A stretch of 64,000 nucleotides of DNA from Casp-actino8 sp001510455 (GCA_027592035.1 JAQCIK010000009.1:1-64000); one strand, 5' to 3'. Shown: positions 45,366 through 54,580, numbered from the stretch's first letter. Program-made: numbers and translations. The notes: generated from the letters alone by a model not told the origin.

Positions 45366-47312
45366 TCACTCGGTCGTACGAATCAGCTCGAGAATGCGCT
45401 CGCCGATCCGGTGAGCCAGCACCGTGCCGACGCCGGGTATCGCCGATAGGTCGTCGAGGTTGTTCGGACGCCGACGAGCGATGTTGGCGAGAGTTCGGTC
45501 GGAACAAATGAGTGATGGAGCCACCCCTGATACCCGCGCCGTTCGACTCCTCCAATCGACGAGTGCATCGAGCAGCACATCACCGGTCGAATCGAGTCGT
45601 TCGCGTCGACGTCGTTGACCGTCGAGGAAATCGTCACTCGGTGGCGCGGGGGGCGGAGCGGTGGGAAGTCGGGAGAGAAACGACGAGGGACGAGTGTTGG
45701 TCCCACGTCGTTGCCGGGCCGAGGTCAGGATCAATCGGTCGGATGCGCGAGTGACGGCGACGTAGGCGAGACGGGATTCCTCGGCCAGAGCCTCGTCGGT
45801 TCGGGCCGAGGTATGAGGGACGAGTCCGATCTCGCAACCGGCCAACACCACCCCGAACCATTCGCGTCCTTTGGCGGCATGGAAGGTGAGAAGTTCGACG
45901 CCGTCGTCGGCGCGATCGGCTTGGAAGGGTCGATTGGTGCGAACCCAGGCCATGAAGCCGAGGCCGTCACGTCCACCGTCGGCGAGAAATTCGTCGACAG
46001 CATCAGCGACTCGTCGTCGAGCCTCGATCGCTGTGTCATCGAGTTCGGAATCGGGTTGACGCGCATCGTGACTCCACATGGCGAGTCGTGAGCGCGAGGT
46101 CTGCTCGCCAGCTGCCCGTACCGCCTGTTGGACGGGGTCGGCGGCCGTACCGCTCAGGACCGACGGAATGCCGACTGCATCGAGAGCTTCGTGCACGAGT
46201 GAGAGCTGGGCGTTGGTCCGGGCCAGAACCGCCAAATCGCGCCAGCGGGCGAAGGCGGGCTTGGCTTCGGCGATCAGTTGGGCGATGCCGGCTGCTTCGG
46301 CCCGTTCGTCGTCGAAGGTGTAGGCCGTGGGAGCGATTCCCGATGGTCGTGACGAGACGAGAGACGGAGTCGACGACGGGTCGTCGGCGAGGATTCGCAG
46401 TCCGGTGGTGACGATCTCCGGTGTGCACCGATAATTCGTGTCGAGACGAACGATCTCGACGCCGGGAAAATAACGCTCGACGTCAGCGAGGAACCGAGGA
46501 TCCGAACCGTTGAAACCGTAGATGGCCTGAGCCGGATCGCCGACGAGCGTGAGATCGGTCCGGTCACCGAGAAGTGCCGTCAAGACCGCGTGTTGCAGCG
46601 GATTGAGGTCCTGTGCCTCGTCGACGTAGAAGTGGCGGAAGCGCCAGCGCGTGGCGGCGGCGAACGCCGGATCGTCGAGACTCGAGATCACGAGGTCGAG
46701 CAGGTCGTCGAGATCGACGATTCCTCGCTTCCTCTTCAGAGATGCCACGTCCGACATCACCTTGGCCAGGTCGCGACCCGCCTGAGAGCGGTGGGAACGC
46801 TTGGCTGCCGACGAGATCTCGTCTGGTGCGAGTCGACGGGCGCGTGCCCAGTCGATCTCTGCGACCAGGTCGTGGAGACGCCCACCACGCTTCTCACCGA
46901 GGACCTCGGCCACGAGTCGAGTCCGGTCCGAGACGACGGTCGGATGACGACGTCCTTCGTCGTCCCACTTCTGGCGGAGCAGTCCGAGACACACGGCGTG
47001 AAAAGTTCCGGCCGTCGGGGCGTCATCGAGACCGAAACCTCGCAGCCGGCGCTTCAGTTCGTGGGCGGCCTGTCGTGTGAAGGTCAGGACGACCGAATGA
47101 CGAGCATCGGTGTCACCTCGAAGGGCCCGATACGCAACTCGACGGGTGAGGACGGATGTCTTTCCCGACCCGGCACCGGCCACGATGGCCAACAGCGGTG
47201 CCGGTGAGGTGACGGCCCTCGCCTGCGCGTCGTCGAGGCCGACGAGGACCTCGTGGGCAGCGCCGTTCTCGGCGTCGTGTCCCGACGACTCGATCGGCCC
47301 GGATGCGGTCAT
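45366..47312 (-). CDS. uvrD2: UvrD/Rep-type superfamily 1 DNA helicase with HRDC domain
   Basis: A 648-residue SF1A helicase: Walker A AGAGSGKT (45-52), TFTRQAAHELKRR, YVDEAQDLN (Walker B), GDPAQAIYGF, LLTFHAAKGREW and VAVTRA. The C-terminal ~75 residues form an HRDC domain (TLANIARRRPNNLDDLSAIPGV...). Domain order and size match actinobacterial UvrD2. It unwinds DNA in repair. The ATG at 47312 has TAGCCT seven bases upstream. Confidence 0.87.
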   Translation of the reverse strand: MTASGPIESSGHDAENGAAHEVLVGLDDAQARAVTSPAPLLAIVAGAGSGKTSVLTRRVAYRALRGDTDARHSVVLTFTRQAAHELKRRLRGFGLDDAPTAGTFHAVCLGLLRQKWDDEGRRHPTVVSDRTRLVAEVLGEKRGGRLHDLVAEIDWARARRLAPDEISSAAKRSHRSQAGRDLAKVMSDVASLKRKRGIVDLDDLLDLVISSLDDPAFAAATRWRFRHFYVDEAQDLNPLQHAVLTALLGDRTDLTLVGDPAQAIYGFNGSDPRFLADVERYFPGVEIVRLDTNYRCTPEIVTTGLRILADDPSSTPSLVSSRPSGIAPTAYTFDDERAEAAGIAQLIAEAKPAFARWRDLAVLARTNAQLSLVHEALDAVGIPSVLSGTAADPVQQAVRAAGEQTSRSRLAMWSHDARQPDSELDDTAIEARRRVADAVDEFLADGGRDGLGFMAWVRTNRPFQADRADDGVELLTFHAAKGREWFGVVLAGCEIGLVPHTSARTDEALAEESRLAYVAVTRASDRLILTSARQRRGTNTRPSSFLSRLPTAPPPAPPSDDFLDGQRRRRERLDSTGDVLLDALVDWRSRTARVSGVAPSLICSDRTLANIARRRPNNLDDLSAIPGVGTVLAHRIGERILELIRTTE

Positions 47313-47319
47313 CGTCTGG

Positions 47320-47325
47320 AGGCTA
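47320..47325 (-). promoter_or_regulatory. -10-like box of uvrD2
   Basis: TAGCCT on the minus strand, seven bases before the ATG at 47312. Confidence 0.5.
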
Positions 47326-47349
47326 GGGCATCTGACCGAATGGCCCGAC

Positions 47350-47355
47350 TAGCGT
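47350..47355 (+). promoter_or_regulatory. -10-like box of the PH/SHOCT gene
   Basis: TAGCGT, six bases before the ATG at 47362; back-to-back with the uvrD2 box 24 bases away. Confidence 0.5.
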
Positions 47356-47361
47356 TCGGTC

Positions 47362-47985
47362 ATGCCTTACCCCCGCCGCCTGCTGAACGACGGAGAGGAA
47401 GTTGCTCTCGACATCCATCCTCACTGGTGGTTCCTGTCTCGCCCGGCCACATCGTTCCTGGTTTCCGGAGTTCTCTTCCTGTGGCTACTGGCGGCTCTTG
47501 ACGGCGCGACGTGGGAAAAGGGCCTGAAGTGGATCGCTGGGCTGGTGGCCCTCGCGAGTCTCGTGTGGTTGGCACTTCGTTGGTTGGCTTGGCGAACGAC
47601 GCACTTCGTCATCACGAGTGATCGGGTGATCGCCCGACAAGGAATCGTCGCCAAGAGCGGAATCGAGATCCCGCTGGAACGAGTCAACAACGTGAGTTTC
47701 AAGCAATCGATCTTCGAACGTCTGATCAACGCCGGAGACCTCCTGATCGAGTCGGGAGGGGAGGACGGCCAGCAACGGTTCACCGACATCTTGAAACCCG
47801 ATCAGGTGCAAAACCTCATTCATGTTCAGATGGAAGAGAATCATCGTCGCTCGTTCTCGTTTCCACCGCCCTCGACCGAGCGGGGCGATCTGTCCGAACA
47901 ACTGATGAGGCTCGAGGGTCTGCGCGACCGCGGGTCGATCTCCGAGGAAGAGTTCGACAGCGCCAAACGACGACTGTTCGAGTGA
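47362..47985 (+). CDS. Membrane protein with bacterial PH and SHOCT domains
   Basis: A 207-residue protein: two membrane helices (about 27-46 and 54-74), then a bacterial PH domain (HFVITSDRVIARQGIVAKSG... ~81-150) and a C-terminal SHOCT motif (LMRLEGLRDRGSISEEEFDSAKRRL). The function is unknown; SHOCT is thought to aid oligomerisation. It converges on galK with a 4-base gap. Confidence 0.83.
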   Translation: MPYPRRLLNDGEEVALDIHPHWWFLSRPATSFLVSGVLFLWLLAALDGATWEKGLKWIAGLVALASLVWLALRWLAWRTTHFVITSDRVIARQGIVAKSGIEIPLERVNNVSFKQSIFERLINAGDLLIESGGEDGQQRFTDILKPDQVQNLIHVQMEENHRRSFSFPPPSTERGDLSEQLMRLEGLRDRGSISEEEFDSAKRRLFE

Positions 47986-47989
47986 ACGT

Positions 47990-48952
47990 TCAGACGTCGT
48001 CGCGCCGAAGGGTCACGACACAGCCGCCGAAACCCCCGCCGGTGAGACGAGAACCGAGCACCCCGGGCTCCCGGAGCGTTCTCGCGACGGCCGCGTCCAT
48101 GATCTCCGTGGACGTTTCGTAGTCGAACTGCATGCTCCGGTGACTTTCGATCATCAGCTGGCCCATCGTCGAGAGATCACCGGCCCGCATGGCGGCGACG
48201 AAATCGAGAACTCGACGGTTCTCGGAGACGATGTGCCGAGCACGACGTCGAATGATCGGATCGGAAATCGATTCAACGGTGGTGATGTCGGCTTCACGTA
48301 AAGGGCCGATCAGATCGGCGGCTCTCCGAGCCTCGCTGACACGGGTCGTGTACTCGCTTCCGGCCAGTCGTCGTGGGGTGATGAATTCGTAGGTGATTCG
48401 TGCGCCAGGAGGGAGAGCGACGTGCTCGATCGCAAGAGTCGTGCAATCGATGAGTACCGGTCGATTCGGTTCGCCGCCTGCGATGCAGAGTTGGTCCATG
48501 ATGCCGCAGGGCACTCCCGACGCCCGATGCTCGGCTCGCCGACAGATTTCGGCCAGTTCGAGAGGGTCGATGCCTTCGTCGATCGTGGCGATGCGAGCGA
48601 CGGCCACTTCGAGAGCCGCGCTCGACGAGAGCCCCGAGCCAATGGGAAGGTTCGAAGTCACGCGCCCGTGAAAGCCCCGAACCCGGCGGCCGGTGGCGAC
48701 GATCTCGGCGACGACCCCGGCGACGTAGCGGCCCCACTCGGGAAGGATCGACGAGGGATCGTCGATCGGCGACTCGAGACGTAGGTGCCCGGGATCGTGA
48801 TCCGAGACGAGATCCCACGAGCCGTCGACGACGAAGTCACCGGTGATCGCGGTGAAGGGATCGATCGTCATCGGGAGGACGAACCCACCGGAGTAGTCGG
48901 TGTGATCGCCGATGAGGTTCACACGACCGTGTGCCCGCGCCTCGATCGTCAT
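47990..48952 (-). CDS. galK: Galactokinase (GHMP family)
   Basis: A 320-residue GHMP kinase: GRVNLIGDHTDYSGG (sugar binding; Asp in place of the usual Glu of GEHTDY), LPIGSGLSSSAALEVA (ATP loop) and TGGGFGGCVV (C-terminal motif). It phosphorylates galactose or a related sugar at C1. It is shorter than E. coli GalK by about 60 residues. The ATG at 48952 is chosen; upstream frame belongs to the LLM gene region. No other Leloir genes are adjacent. Confidence 0.82.
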   Translation of the reverse strand: MTIEARAHGRVNLIGDHTDYSGGFVLPMTIDPFTAITGDFVVDGSWDLVSDHDPGHLRLESPIDDPSSILPEWGRYVAGVVAEIVATGRRVRGFHGRVTSNLPIGSGLSSSAALEVAVARIATIDEGIDPLELAEICRRAEHRASGVPCGIMDQLCIAGGEPNRPVLIDCTTLAIEHVALPPGARITYEFITPRRLAGSEYTTRVSEARRAADLIGPLREADITTVESISDPIIRRRARHIVSENRRVLDFVAAMRAGDLSTMGQLMIESHRSMQFDYETSTEIMDAAVARTLREPGVLGSRLTGGGFGGCVVTLRRDDV

Positions 48953-48971
48953 CTGGTGGTTGAGATCGCTC

Positions 48972-49895
48972 TCAGGCGAGTCCGAGCGTCGCCGAGAACT
49001 TCTCGAGTGCATCGACGTCGAACGGAGCTCGGAGTGCGAGATTGATCTGATCTGCACCCGCCTCGACGTACTGTCCGATGCGGTCGATCACTTCGTCGTC
49101 CGAACCGGTGAGGACCCCGGGTCGCACACCCTCGGCCAGAAGACCGAACTGGCCCACCAGGCTCTCTTCCGTCCACGCAATTCCGACGTTGACCGTCCGT
49201 CGAACTTCGGCCGGGTCACGACCGACTCGTTCGCAGTGTTCGGTGAGAACGCGACTCTTGTGGGCGAAGGTCTCCGGAGACACGAACGGAACGTTCCAGC
49301 CATCGGCGTACTTGGCGGTGATCGCCAAGGTGCGCTTCTCGCCTCCGCCTCCGATCCAGATGGGGATCTTCGCCTGCACGGGACGGGGTTCGTTGCGTGC
49401 CTCGTTCAAGGTGAACCACTGTCCCTCGAACGACGTGACGTCGTCGTGGAGGAGACCCCTGACGCACTGAGCGGCCTCCTCGAGTTGATTCATTCGGGTC
49501 TTGATCTCCGGAAACGGGATTCCGTAGGCGTTGTACTCGACGACGGCCCAGCCGGCGCCGAGGCCGAGATCGGCCCGACCCCCCGAGACGTGATCGATGG
49601 CAGTGATCATCTTGGCCAGCACGGCCGGATGTCGGTAGCCGACCGAGTAGACGAGTGAACCGACGCGAACCCTCGACGTCTCGGCGGCGAGAGCGGCGTG
49701 CATGGCCACGGCCTCGTAACACGCAGCATCATCGGGTTGGCCGGTCGCTCCGTAGAAATGGTCCCAGATCGAGATCCAGTCGAAGCCGAGTTCTTCGATG
49801 CGGTGCCAGAGCGGCCGCAGGACGTCGTACGTGGTGTGTTGAAGTCCGGTGTGGACTCCGAAGGAGGTGCCGGAGAACTTGGCGTCGTTTCCCAT
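48972..49895 (-). CDS. LLM-class F420-dependent oxidoreductase
   Basis: A 307-residue luciferase-like protein (FGVHTGLQHTTYDVL, DWISIWDHFYG, GRADLGLGAGWAVVEYNAYG, GGGGEKRTLAITAKYADGWN). The SIWDHF and GAGW motifs are typical of F420-dependent members. TACCGT is six bases before the ATG at 49895. It is the first gene of a unit with galK, 20 bases downstream. Confidence 0.88.
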   Translation of the reverse strand: MGNDAKFSGTSFGVHTGLQHTTYDVLRPLWHRIEELGFDWISIWDHFYGATGQPDDAACYEAVAMHAALAAETSRVRVGSLVYSVGYRHPAVLAKMITAIDHVSGGRADLGLGAGWAVVEYNAYGIPFPEIKTRMNQLEEAAQCVRGLLHDDVTSFEGQWFTLNEARNEPRPVQAKIPIWIGGGGEKRTLAITAKYADGWNVPFVSPETFAHKSRVLTEHCERVGRDPAEVRRTVNVGIAWTEESLVGQFGLLAEGVRPGVLTGSDDEVIDRIGQYVEAGADQINLALRAPFDVDALEKFSATLGLA

Positions 49896-49901
49896 GTCTC
49901 C

Positions 49902-49907
49902 ACGGTA
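49902..49907 (-). promoter_or_regulatory. -10-like box of the LLM-galK unit
   Basis: TACCGT on the minus strand, six bases before the ATG at 49895. Confidence 0.5.
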
Positions 49908-49928
49908 GTGCAGCACTGGCGAGCGAGT

Positions 49929-49934
49929 TATCGT
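49929..49934 (+). promoter_or_regulatory. -10-like box of the divergent hydrolase
   Basis: TATCGT, six bases before the GTG at 49941. Confidence 0.5.
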
Positions 49935-49940
49935 CGCCGT

Positions 49941-50852
49941 GTGCCCCGCGCCGTCGTTCCCGCCAACATCGGATCCGTCGAACTCGAATACGAACAGTTG
50001 GGAGACCCGAAGAACCCGACCGTTCTCTTGGTCATGGGATTCGGCGCCCAGATGATCGGGTGGCCCGATTCCTTCTGCCGAGCATTGGTCGACCGTGGAT
50101 TCCACGTGGTGAGATTCGACAATCGAGACTGTGGTCTGTCGACGAAACTCGACGGTGTGAGCGTCGACGTCGATGCGGTCATGGCGGCGGCCTTCGCCGA
50201 CCTGCCCGTCCCGCCGGTTCCGTACACGCTCTCCGACATGGCGCTCGATGCCGTCGGATTGCTCGATCACCTCGGTGTGGAGCGGGCTCATGTCGTCGGC
50301 GCATCGATGGGCGGCATGATCGCTCAGCACGTGGCCATCGAGCACAGCCATCGCGTGATCTCGCTCACGTCGGTGATGTCGGTGACCGGTGAACCCGAAT
50401 ACGGACAGCCACTTCCCGAGGCGGCCGAGGTGCTGTTGGCTCCTCCGGCTGCCGAACGCGAGGCCTACATCGAGGAGTCGGTCAAATACGGCGTCTGGCA
50501 GTCACGTCGCTACTTCGATGCCGATCGAGTGAAGACGGAAGCGGCCCGTTCGTTCGATCGATCGTTCTATCCCGAGGGATCACCCCGGCAGCTCGCCGCG
50601 ATCTGCGCGAGTGGCCGACGCACCGAGGGGCTGTCGAATCTCGACGTTCCGACCCTCGTGATCCACGGACGAGACGACACACTTCTCCCTCCGTCGGGTG
50701 GTGAACGTACGGCCGAGCTGGTCCCCGGGTCCACGTTCCTTCTCGTGGCCGACATGGGTCACGATCTGCCCGAGCCGCTGCAGCCGATGATCGTCGACGC
50801 CATCGCCGGCCACGCGCGTCTGGCCGAATGGGCGATGTCGGGCGGGCGCTGA
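49941..50852 (+). CDS. Alpha/beta hydrolase
   Basis: A 303-residue hydrolase: oxyanion region LLVMGFGAQMIGW, FDNRDCGLS, nucleophile elbow GASMGG (Ser122), Asp in VIHGRDDTLLP and His in DMGHDLPE. The DNRDCG/GASMGG combination is common in actinobacterial esterases/aclacinomycin-methylesterase-like enzymes. GTG 49941 is set by the upstream TATCGT; the longer frame to the left is antisense to the LLM gene. Confidence 0.85.
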   Translation: MPRAVVPANIGSVELEYEQLGDPKNPTVLLVMGFGAQMIGWPDSFCRALVDRGFHVVRFDNRDCGLSTKLDGVSVDVDAVMAAAFADLPVPPVPYTLSDMALDAVGLLDHLGVERAHVVGASMGGMIAQHVAIEHSHRVISLTSVMSVTGEPEYGQPLPEAAEVLLAPPAAEREAYIEESVKYGVWQSRRYFDADRVKTEAARSFDRSFYPEGSPRQLAAICASGRRTEGLSNLDVPTLVIHGRDDTLLPPSGGERTAELVPGSTFLLVADMGHDLPEPLQPMIVDAIAGHARLAEWAMSGGR

Positions 50853-50853
50853 A

Positions 50854-50859
50854 TACGAT
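50854..50859 (+). promoter_or_regulatory. -10-like box of the AMACR gene
   Basis: TACGAT, six bases before the ATG at 50866 and directly after the hydrolase stop. Confidence 0.5.
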
Positions 50860-50865
50860 CGGATC

Positions 50866-52023
50866 ATGTCTGGTCCTCTGTCTGGTTATCGCATCATCGA
50901 AATCGCTGGTATCGGCCCGGGTCCCTTCGCGGCCATGTTGTTGTCCGACATGGGCGCCGAAGTCATTCGGGTCGAGCGCAGTCAGGCCGTGCGCGGTCCG
51001 GCCCCTGACACGCCGGGTGCCGACATCTTGCAGCGTGGACGTCGGAACGTCGCGATCGATCTGAAGAACCCCGAGGGTGTCGAAACGCTGTTGACCCTCG
51101 TCGAGTCGGCCGATGCCTTGATCGAAGGATTCCGTCCCGGTGTGATGGAACGTCTCGGCGTCGGTCCTGACGTGTGTCTCGCGCGCAATCCGGCCCTGGT
51201 GTTCGGCCGAATGACGGGCTGGGGTCAGACCGGGATGTACGCCCAGGCAGCCGGACACGACATCAACTACATCTCTCTTGCCGGGGCTCTCGCCCATTTC
51301 GGCCGAGCCGGCGAAGCTCCTGTTCCTCCGATGAACATGGTGGGCGATTTCGGAGGCGGCGGCATGTTTCTCGCCTACGGCGTCGTGTGTGCGCTACTCG
51401 AGCGTTCGAAGAGTGGCAAGGGCCAGGTCGTCGATGCCGCAATGGTCGACGGGACGGCGATCCTCATGACGATGTTCTGGGCCTTCTCTCAGATGGGTGC
51501 GCACGACGAGAACGCACGCGGCACCAATCTGCTCGATACCGGCGCTCACTTCTACGACGCCTACGAATGCGCCGATGGAAAATACGTGTCGATCGGATCG
51601 ATCGAGCCACAGTTCTACGCCGAACTGTTGAAGCTCACGGGACTCGATGCCGATCCCGAGTTCGCCCGCCAGATGGACAAGTCCCAGTGGCCTCATCTGA
51701 AGACTCGGATCGCCGAAGTCTTCCGAACCAAGACCCGCTCCGAGTGGTGCTCGATCATGGAGGCGACCGACGTCTGCTTCGCCCCGGTTCTCACCATGAG
51801 TGAAGCGGCGGCTCATCCGCACAACGTCGAGCGCAACATGATCATCGATGTCGCCGGTGTGAAGCAGCCGGCGCCGGCGCCGCGCTTTTCGCGAACGATT
51901 CCCGAAGTGTCCGGACCTCCGGCCCATCCCGGTCAGCACACGCGGGAAATCCTCGCTGATTGGGGCTTCGATGCGACGCGCGTCGAGGCTCTGCTCGCAT
52001 CGGGAGCGGTCGTCGACGCGTGA
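50866..52023 (+). CDS. CaiB/BaiF family, alpha-methylacyl-CoA racemase-like
   Basis: A 385-residue class III CoA-transferase-fold protein. His131 (GHDINYISL) and Asp161 (GDFGGGGM) match the catalytic pair of alpha-methylacyl-CoA racemase, which inverts the 2-methyl centre so branched or steroid side chains can enter beta-oxidation. Length and motifs fit AMACR better than a CoA-transferase. The stop overlaps the PIG-L start (GTGA). Confidence 0.88.
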   Translation: MSGPLSGYRIIEIAGIGPGPFAAMLLSDMGAEVIRVERSQAVRGPAPDTPGADILQRGRRNVAIDLKNPEGVETLLTLVESADALIEGFRPGVMERLGVGPDVCLARNPALVFGRMTGWGQTGMYAQAAGHDINYISLAGALAHFGRAGEAPVPPMNMVGDFGGGGMFLAYGVVCALLERSKSGKGQVVDAAMVDGTAILMTMFWAFSQMGAHDENARGTNLLDTGAHFYDAYECADGKYVSIGSIEPQFYAELLKLTGLDADPEFARQMDKSQWPHLKTRIAEVFRTKTRSEWCSIMEATDVCFAPVLTMSEAAAHPHNVERNMIIDVAGVKQPAPAPRFSRTIPEVSGPPAHPGQHTREILADWGFDATRVEALLASGAVVDA

Positions 52024-52808
52024 GCACACTCGTTTGTCTGCATGCTCATCCCGATGACGAGTCGATCGCGACCGGAGGCAGCATCGCGCGAGCGGTGAGT
52101 GAGGGCCATCGAGTCGTGTTGGTCGTGGCGACCGACGGTCGCCACGGGGAGACGCCGAACGATCTTGTGCCGGGGGAGACCCTGGTCGATCGCCGACGAC
52201 GTGAAACCGAACGTTCGGCCGAGGTGCTCGGGGTGGCCGACATCCGGTGGCTCGGGTACCACGACAGTGGAATGACGGGCTGGGAGCAGAACGAAGCGCC
52301 GGGAGCATTCGTGGGGGCCGAGCTCGACGAGGCGGCTCGCCGATTCGCCGACATCCTCGACGAGGTCGGTGCCGATGTGGTCACGTGTTACGACTGGCAC
52401 GGCGGTTACGGCCACCCCGACCACATCATGGTTCACAGGGTTGGACATCGGGCCGTCGACATGGTGGCCGAGAGCGGACGAGTGATCCGGTTGCTCGAAT
52501 CCACGATGAACCGAACGCGCATCGCTGCGATGCGCGCCGAGAACTCCGAAGACGCTGACTTCGATCCGGAGGCTCCGGCCGACGACGGAAACCCCTTCGG
52601 ATCGACCGAGGACGAGATCACGATGGCAGTCGACGTGTCGGATTTCGTCGAGCAGAAGCGCCGCTCGATGGCCTGTCATGCCAGTCAGATCACCGATCAG
52701 AGTTTCTTCCTCCAGATGCCACCGGAGATGTTCGCCATGGCTTTCGGGACCGAGTGGTTCATCGAGGCCGGTCACCCGGGTGGCGCTCGGCCTGGTTGGT
52801 TCATGTGA
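52020..52808 (+). CDS. PIG-L family deacetylase (Mca/MshB-like)
   Basis: A 262-residue zinc deacetylase: AHPDDE (residues 9-14; His10, Asp13) and the later His in GHPDHIMVH. In actinobacteria close relatives are MshB (mycothiol synthesis) and Mca (cleavage of mycothiol conjugates). Which one this is cannot be decided; the context offers no other mycothiol gene. GTG start overlaps the AMACR stop. Confidence 0.85.
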   Translation: MSTLVCLHAHPDDESIATGGSIARAVSEGHRVVLVVATDGRHGETPNDLVPGETLVDRRRRETERSAEVLGVADIRWLGYHDSGMTGWEQNEAPGAFVGAELDEAARRFADILDEVGADVVTCYDWHGGYGHPDHIMVHRVGHRAVDMVAESGRVIRLLESTMNRTRIAAMRAENSEDADFDPEAPADDGNPFGSTEDEITMAVDVSDFVEQKRRSMACHASQITDQSFFLQMPPEMFAMAFGTEWFIEAGHPGGARPGWFM

Positions 52809-53380
52809 TTCGGGTTCATCTCATCCGGCACGGTCGCGCGTCGGCCGGTTGGGACACTGACCCTGATCCTGGTCTCGACGAGGTGGGTCGAGTTCAGGCC
52901 GGTGCGACCGCCCGCGAACTGTCGATGATCCTCGCCGCCGACTCGGACGTCGATGTCGTGTCGAGTCCGTTGCGTCGTTGCCGTGAGACGGCCGGATTCC
53001 TGCTCGACGAATGGGGTCGACCCCACGAGTCGCTGACGGTGGTCGATGCGGTTCGTGAGATTCCGTCCCCGGACGGTATTCCGATGGCCGAGCGGGTCGA
53101 GTGGTTGCGGCGCGCGATGGCGGGTTCGTGGGTCGATCTCGGTGCGACGTACACCGATTTTCGAGATGGAGTGATCGATTTCGTGCGCACCCGACGTCGT
53201 CCGACGTTGGTGTTCAGTCACTTCATCGCCATCAATGCGATCATCGGTGCCTGTACGGGTGACGACCGCCTCGTGATCGACAGCCTCGACAATGCCTCGG
53301 TGACCGTCGTCGACGTCGACCCCGATGGAGGTATGGCCCTCGTCGAGCGGGGACGGCAAGCCGACACTCTCATTCGCTGA
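52805..53380 (+). CDS. Histidine phosphatase family protein
   Basis: A 191-residue phosphoglycerate-mutase-type phosphatase with the RHG motif at the N-terminus (LIRHGRAS, His9), SSPLRRCRETA and the second His in FSHFIAIN. The substrate is unknown. The GTG start overlaps the PIG-L stop (GTGA), so AMACR, PIG-L and this gene are coupled. Confidence 0.87.
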   Translation: MIRVHLIRHGRASAGWDTDPDPGLDEVGRVQAGATARELSMILAADSDVDVVSSPLRRCRETAGFLLDEWGRPHESLTVVDAVREIPSPDGIPMAERVEWLRRAMAGSWVDLGATYTDFRDGVIDFVRTRRRPTLVFSHFIAINAIIGACTGDDRLVIDSLDNASVTVVDVDPDGGMALVERGRQADTLIR

Positions 53381-53385
53381 ACCGG

Positions 53386-53391
53386 CAGACT
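53386..53391 (+). promoter_or_regulatory. CAGACT box of the Thr-rich lipoprotein gene
   Basis: GGCAGACT, with CAGACT ending six bases before the ATG at 53398. Confidence 0.4.
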
Positions 53392-53397
53392 GTGTTC

Positions 53398-54105
53398 ATG
53401 CGCAAGAGAGGCCTCGACACGTCAGCCGTGATCGTGCCGTTGCTCGTCTCACTGGTGGCTTGTGGCGGTGGAGGTGAATCGTCCGATTCCCTGGTTCCAC
53501 TTCGGACCACCACGCCGACCGTGGTCACGACCGTGCCACCGACGACCGACGTGCCCGTCACCTCGACGTCATCGACCACCACGTCGACCACGTCCACGAC
53601 GACGACGCTGGTGGAAGGGGAGGAACTCGTCCTGCGGAGCAACGGTCTCGGGAGTGCTCGTTTCGGTGTCGAACCCGAGGGAGTCATCTCCTTCGTGACG
53701 TCACTTCTCGGGCCGTCCGACGACGATTCCGGCTACGTCGATTCGTTCTCGGAATTCGGAACGTGTCCGGGTTCGGAAGTTCGCGGCGTGCGATGGGGTG
53801 ACTTGCTCCTGTTGTTCGGCGACGACAGCGATTTCGGGTCGGGGCGTCGCCACTTCTATCAATGGCAGTTCGGACCCCAGACCTCGTCGCCCCTTCGTCC
53901 CAGTGGGCCACTCACCGACGGGCTGATTGGACTCGGATCGACGCTCGCCGACATACGGCGTGTGTATCCCGATGTGGAGGTCTTCGCCGACGAGATGTTC
54001 GGCCCCGGTTTCGAACTGGAACCACTCCTGTGGGGGACGCTCACCGATGACGCCGAGACCGGACGCGTGATCGCCCTGGTCGGTGGCACACCGTGTGGTG
54101 AGTGA
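53398..54105 (+). CDS. Lipoprotein with Thr/Ser-rich spacer, unknown function
   Basis: A 235-residue protein with a signal peptide ending in LVAC followed by GGGG, then a ~45-residue Thr/Ser/Val/Pro spacer, then a ~150-residue acidic globular domain with two Cys (GTCPGSEV and GTPCGE) that could pair. It is likely a surface lipoprotein on a flexible stalk. Family not recognised. GTG 53392 is an alternative start. Confidence 0.78.
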   Translation: MRKRGLDTSAVIVPLLVSLVACGGGGESSDSLVPLRTTTPTVVTTVPPTTDVPVTSTSSTTTSTTSTTTTLVEGEELVLRSNGLGSARFGVEPEGVISFVTSLLGPSDDDSGYVDSFSEFGTCPGSEVRGVRWGDLLLLFGDDSDFGSGRRHFYQWQFGPQTSSPLRPSGPLTDGLIGLGSTLADIRRVYPDVEVFADEMFGPGFELEPLLWGTLTDDAETGRVIALVGGTPCGE

Positions 54106-54147
54106 CACCAAGGTTGGCCCCGAATCGGCCGAGTAGGGTCGGACCGA

Positions 54148-54519
54148 ATGACTGCTCTCATGTTGCTCGACCTCCATCAGCAGTGGAGTTGGTTCGTGAT
54201 CATCGCGAACGGCTCGGCCGGACTCTGGGCGCTCGGCGCGCACCGATTCCCCGTCATGCGCTCACGTGCTCTGTGGTGGTACACGCTCGTCGCCCAGCTG
54301 ACGATGTTCGTTCAGGTGGGTCTGGGTGTCGCTCTCGTCAATCGTGAGAAGTTGGAGTTTCCTCAGTTCCACGCCTTCTACGGATTCGTCGGAATCATGG
54401 CCATCGCGATCATCTTCAGTTATCGCAACCAGATGAAGCATCGGCTCTACCTGCTCTACGGATTCGGTGGCCTCTTCGTGATGGGACTCGGCATCCGAGC
54501 CCTTCTCGTCGGCCGCTAG
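54148..54519 (+). CDS. Small four-helix membrane protein
   Basis: A 123-residue hydrophobic protein with helices at about 14-32, 42-63, 74-91 and 98-119 and the loop YRNQMKHRLYLL. The function is unknown. TAGGGT lies eight bases before the ATG. The stop is three bases from the second 58-bp palindromic repeat. Confidence 0.78.
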   Translation: MTALMLLDLHQQWSWFVIIANGSAGLWALGAHRFPVMRSRALWWYTLVAQLTMFVQVGLGVALVNREKLEFPQFHAFYGFVGIMAIAIIFSYRNQMKHRLYLLYGFGGLFVMGLGIRALLVGR

Positions 54520-54522
54520 AAA

Positions 54523-54580
54523 TCGCCCACTCTGTCGCGCTGACACCCAAAATCGGGCACTTCCGCTACAGGGTGGGCGA
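54523..54580. repeat. 58-bp palindromic repeat, copy 2 (imperfect)
   Basis: It has the same length and ends (TCGCCCAC...GTGGGCGA) as the copy at 15689-15746, with an interior that has diverged so the arms pair only partly. It fills the gap between the four-helix protein gene and the convergent pckG. Confidence 0.85.
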
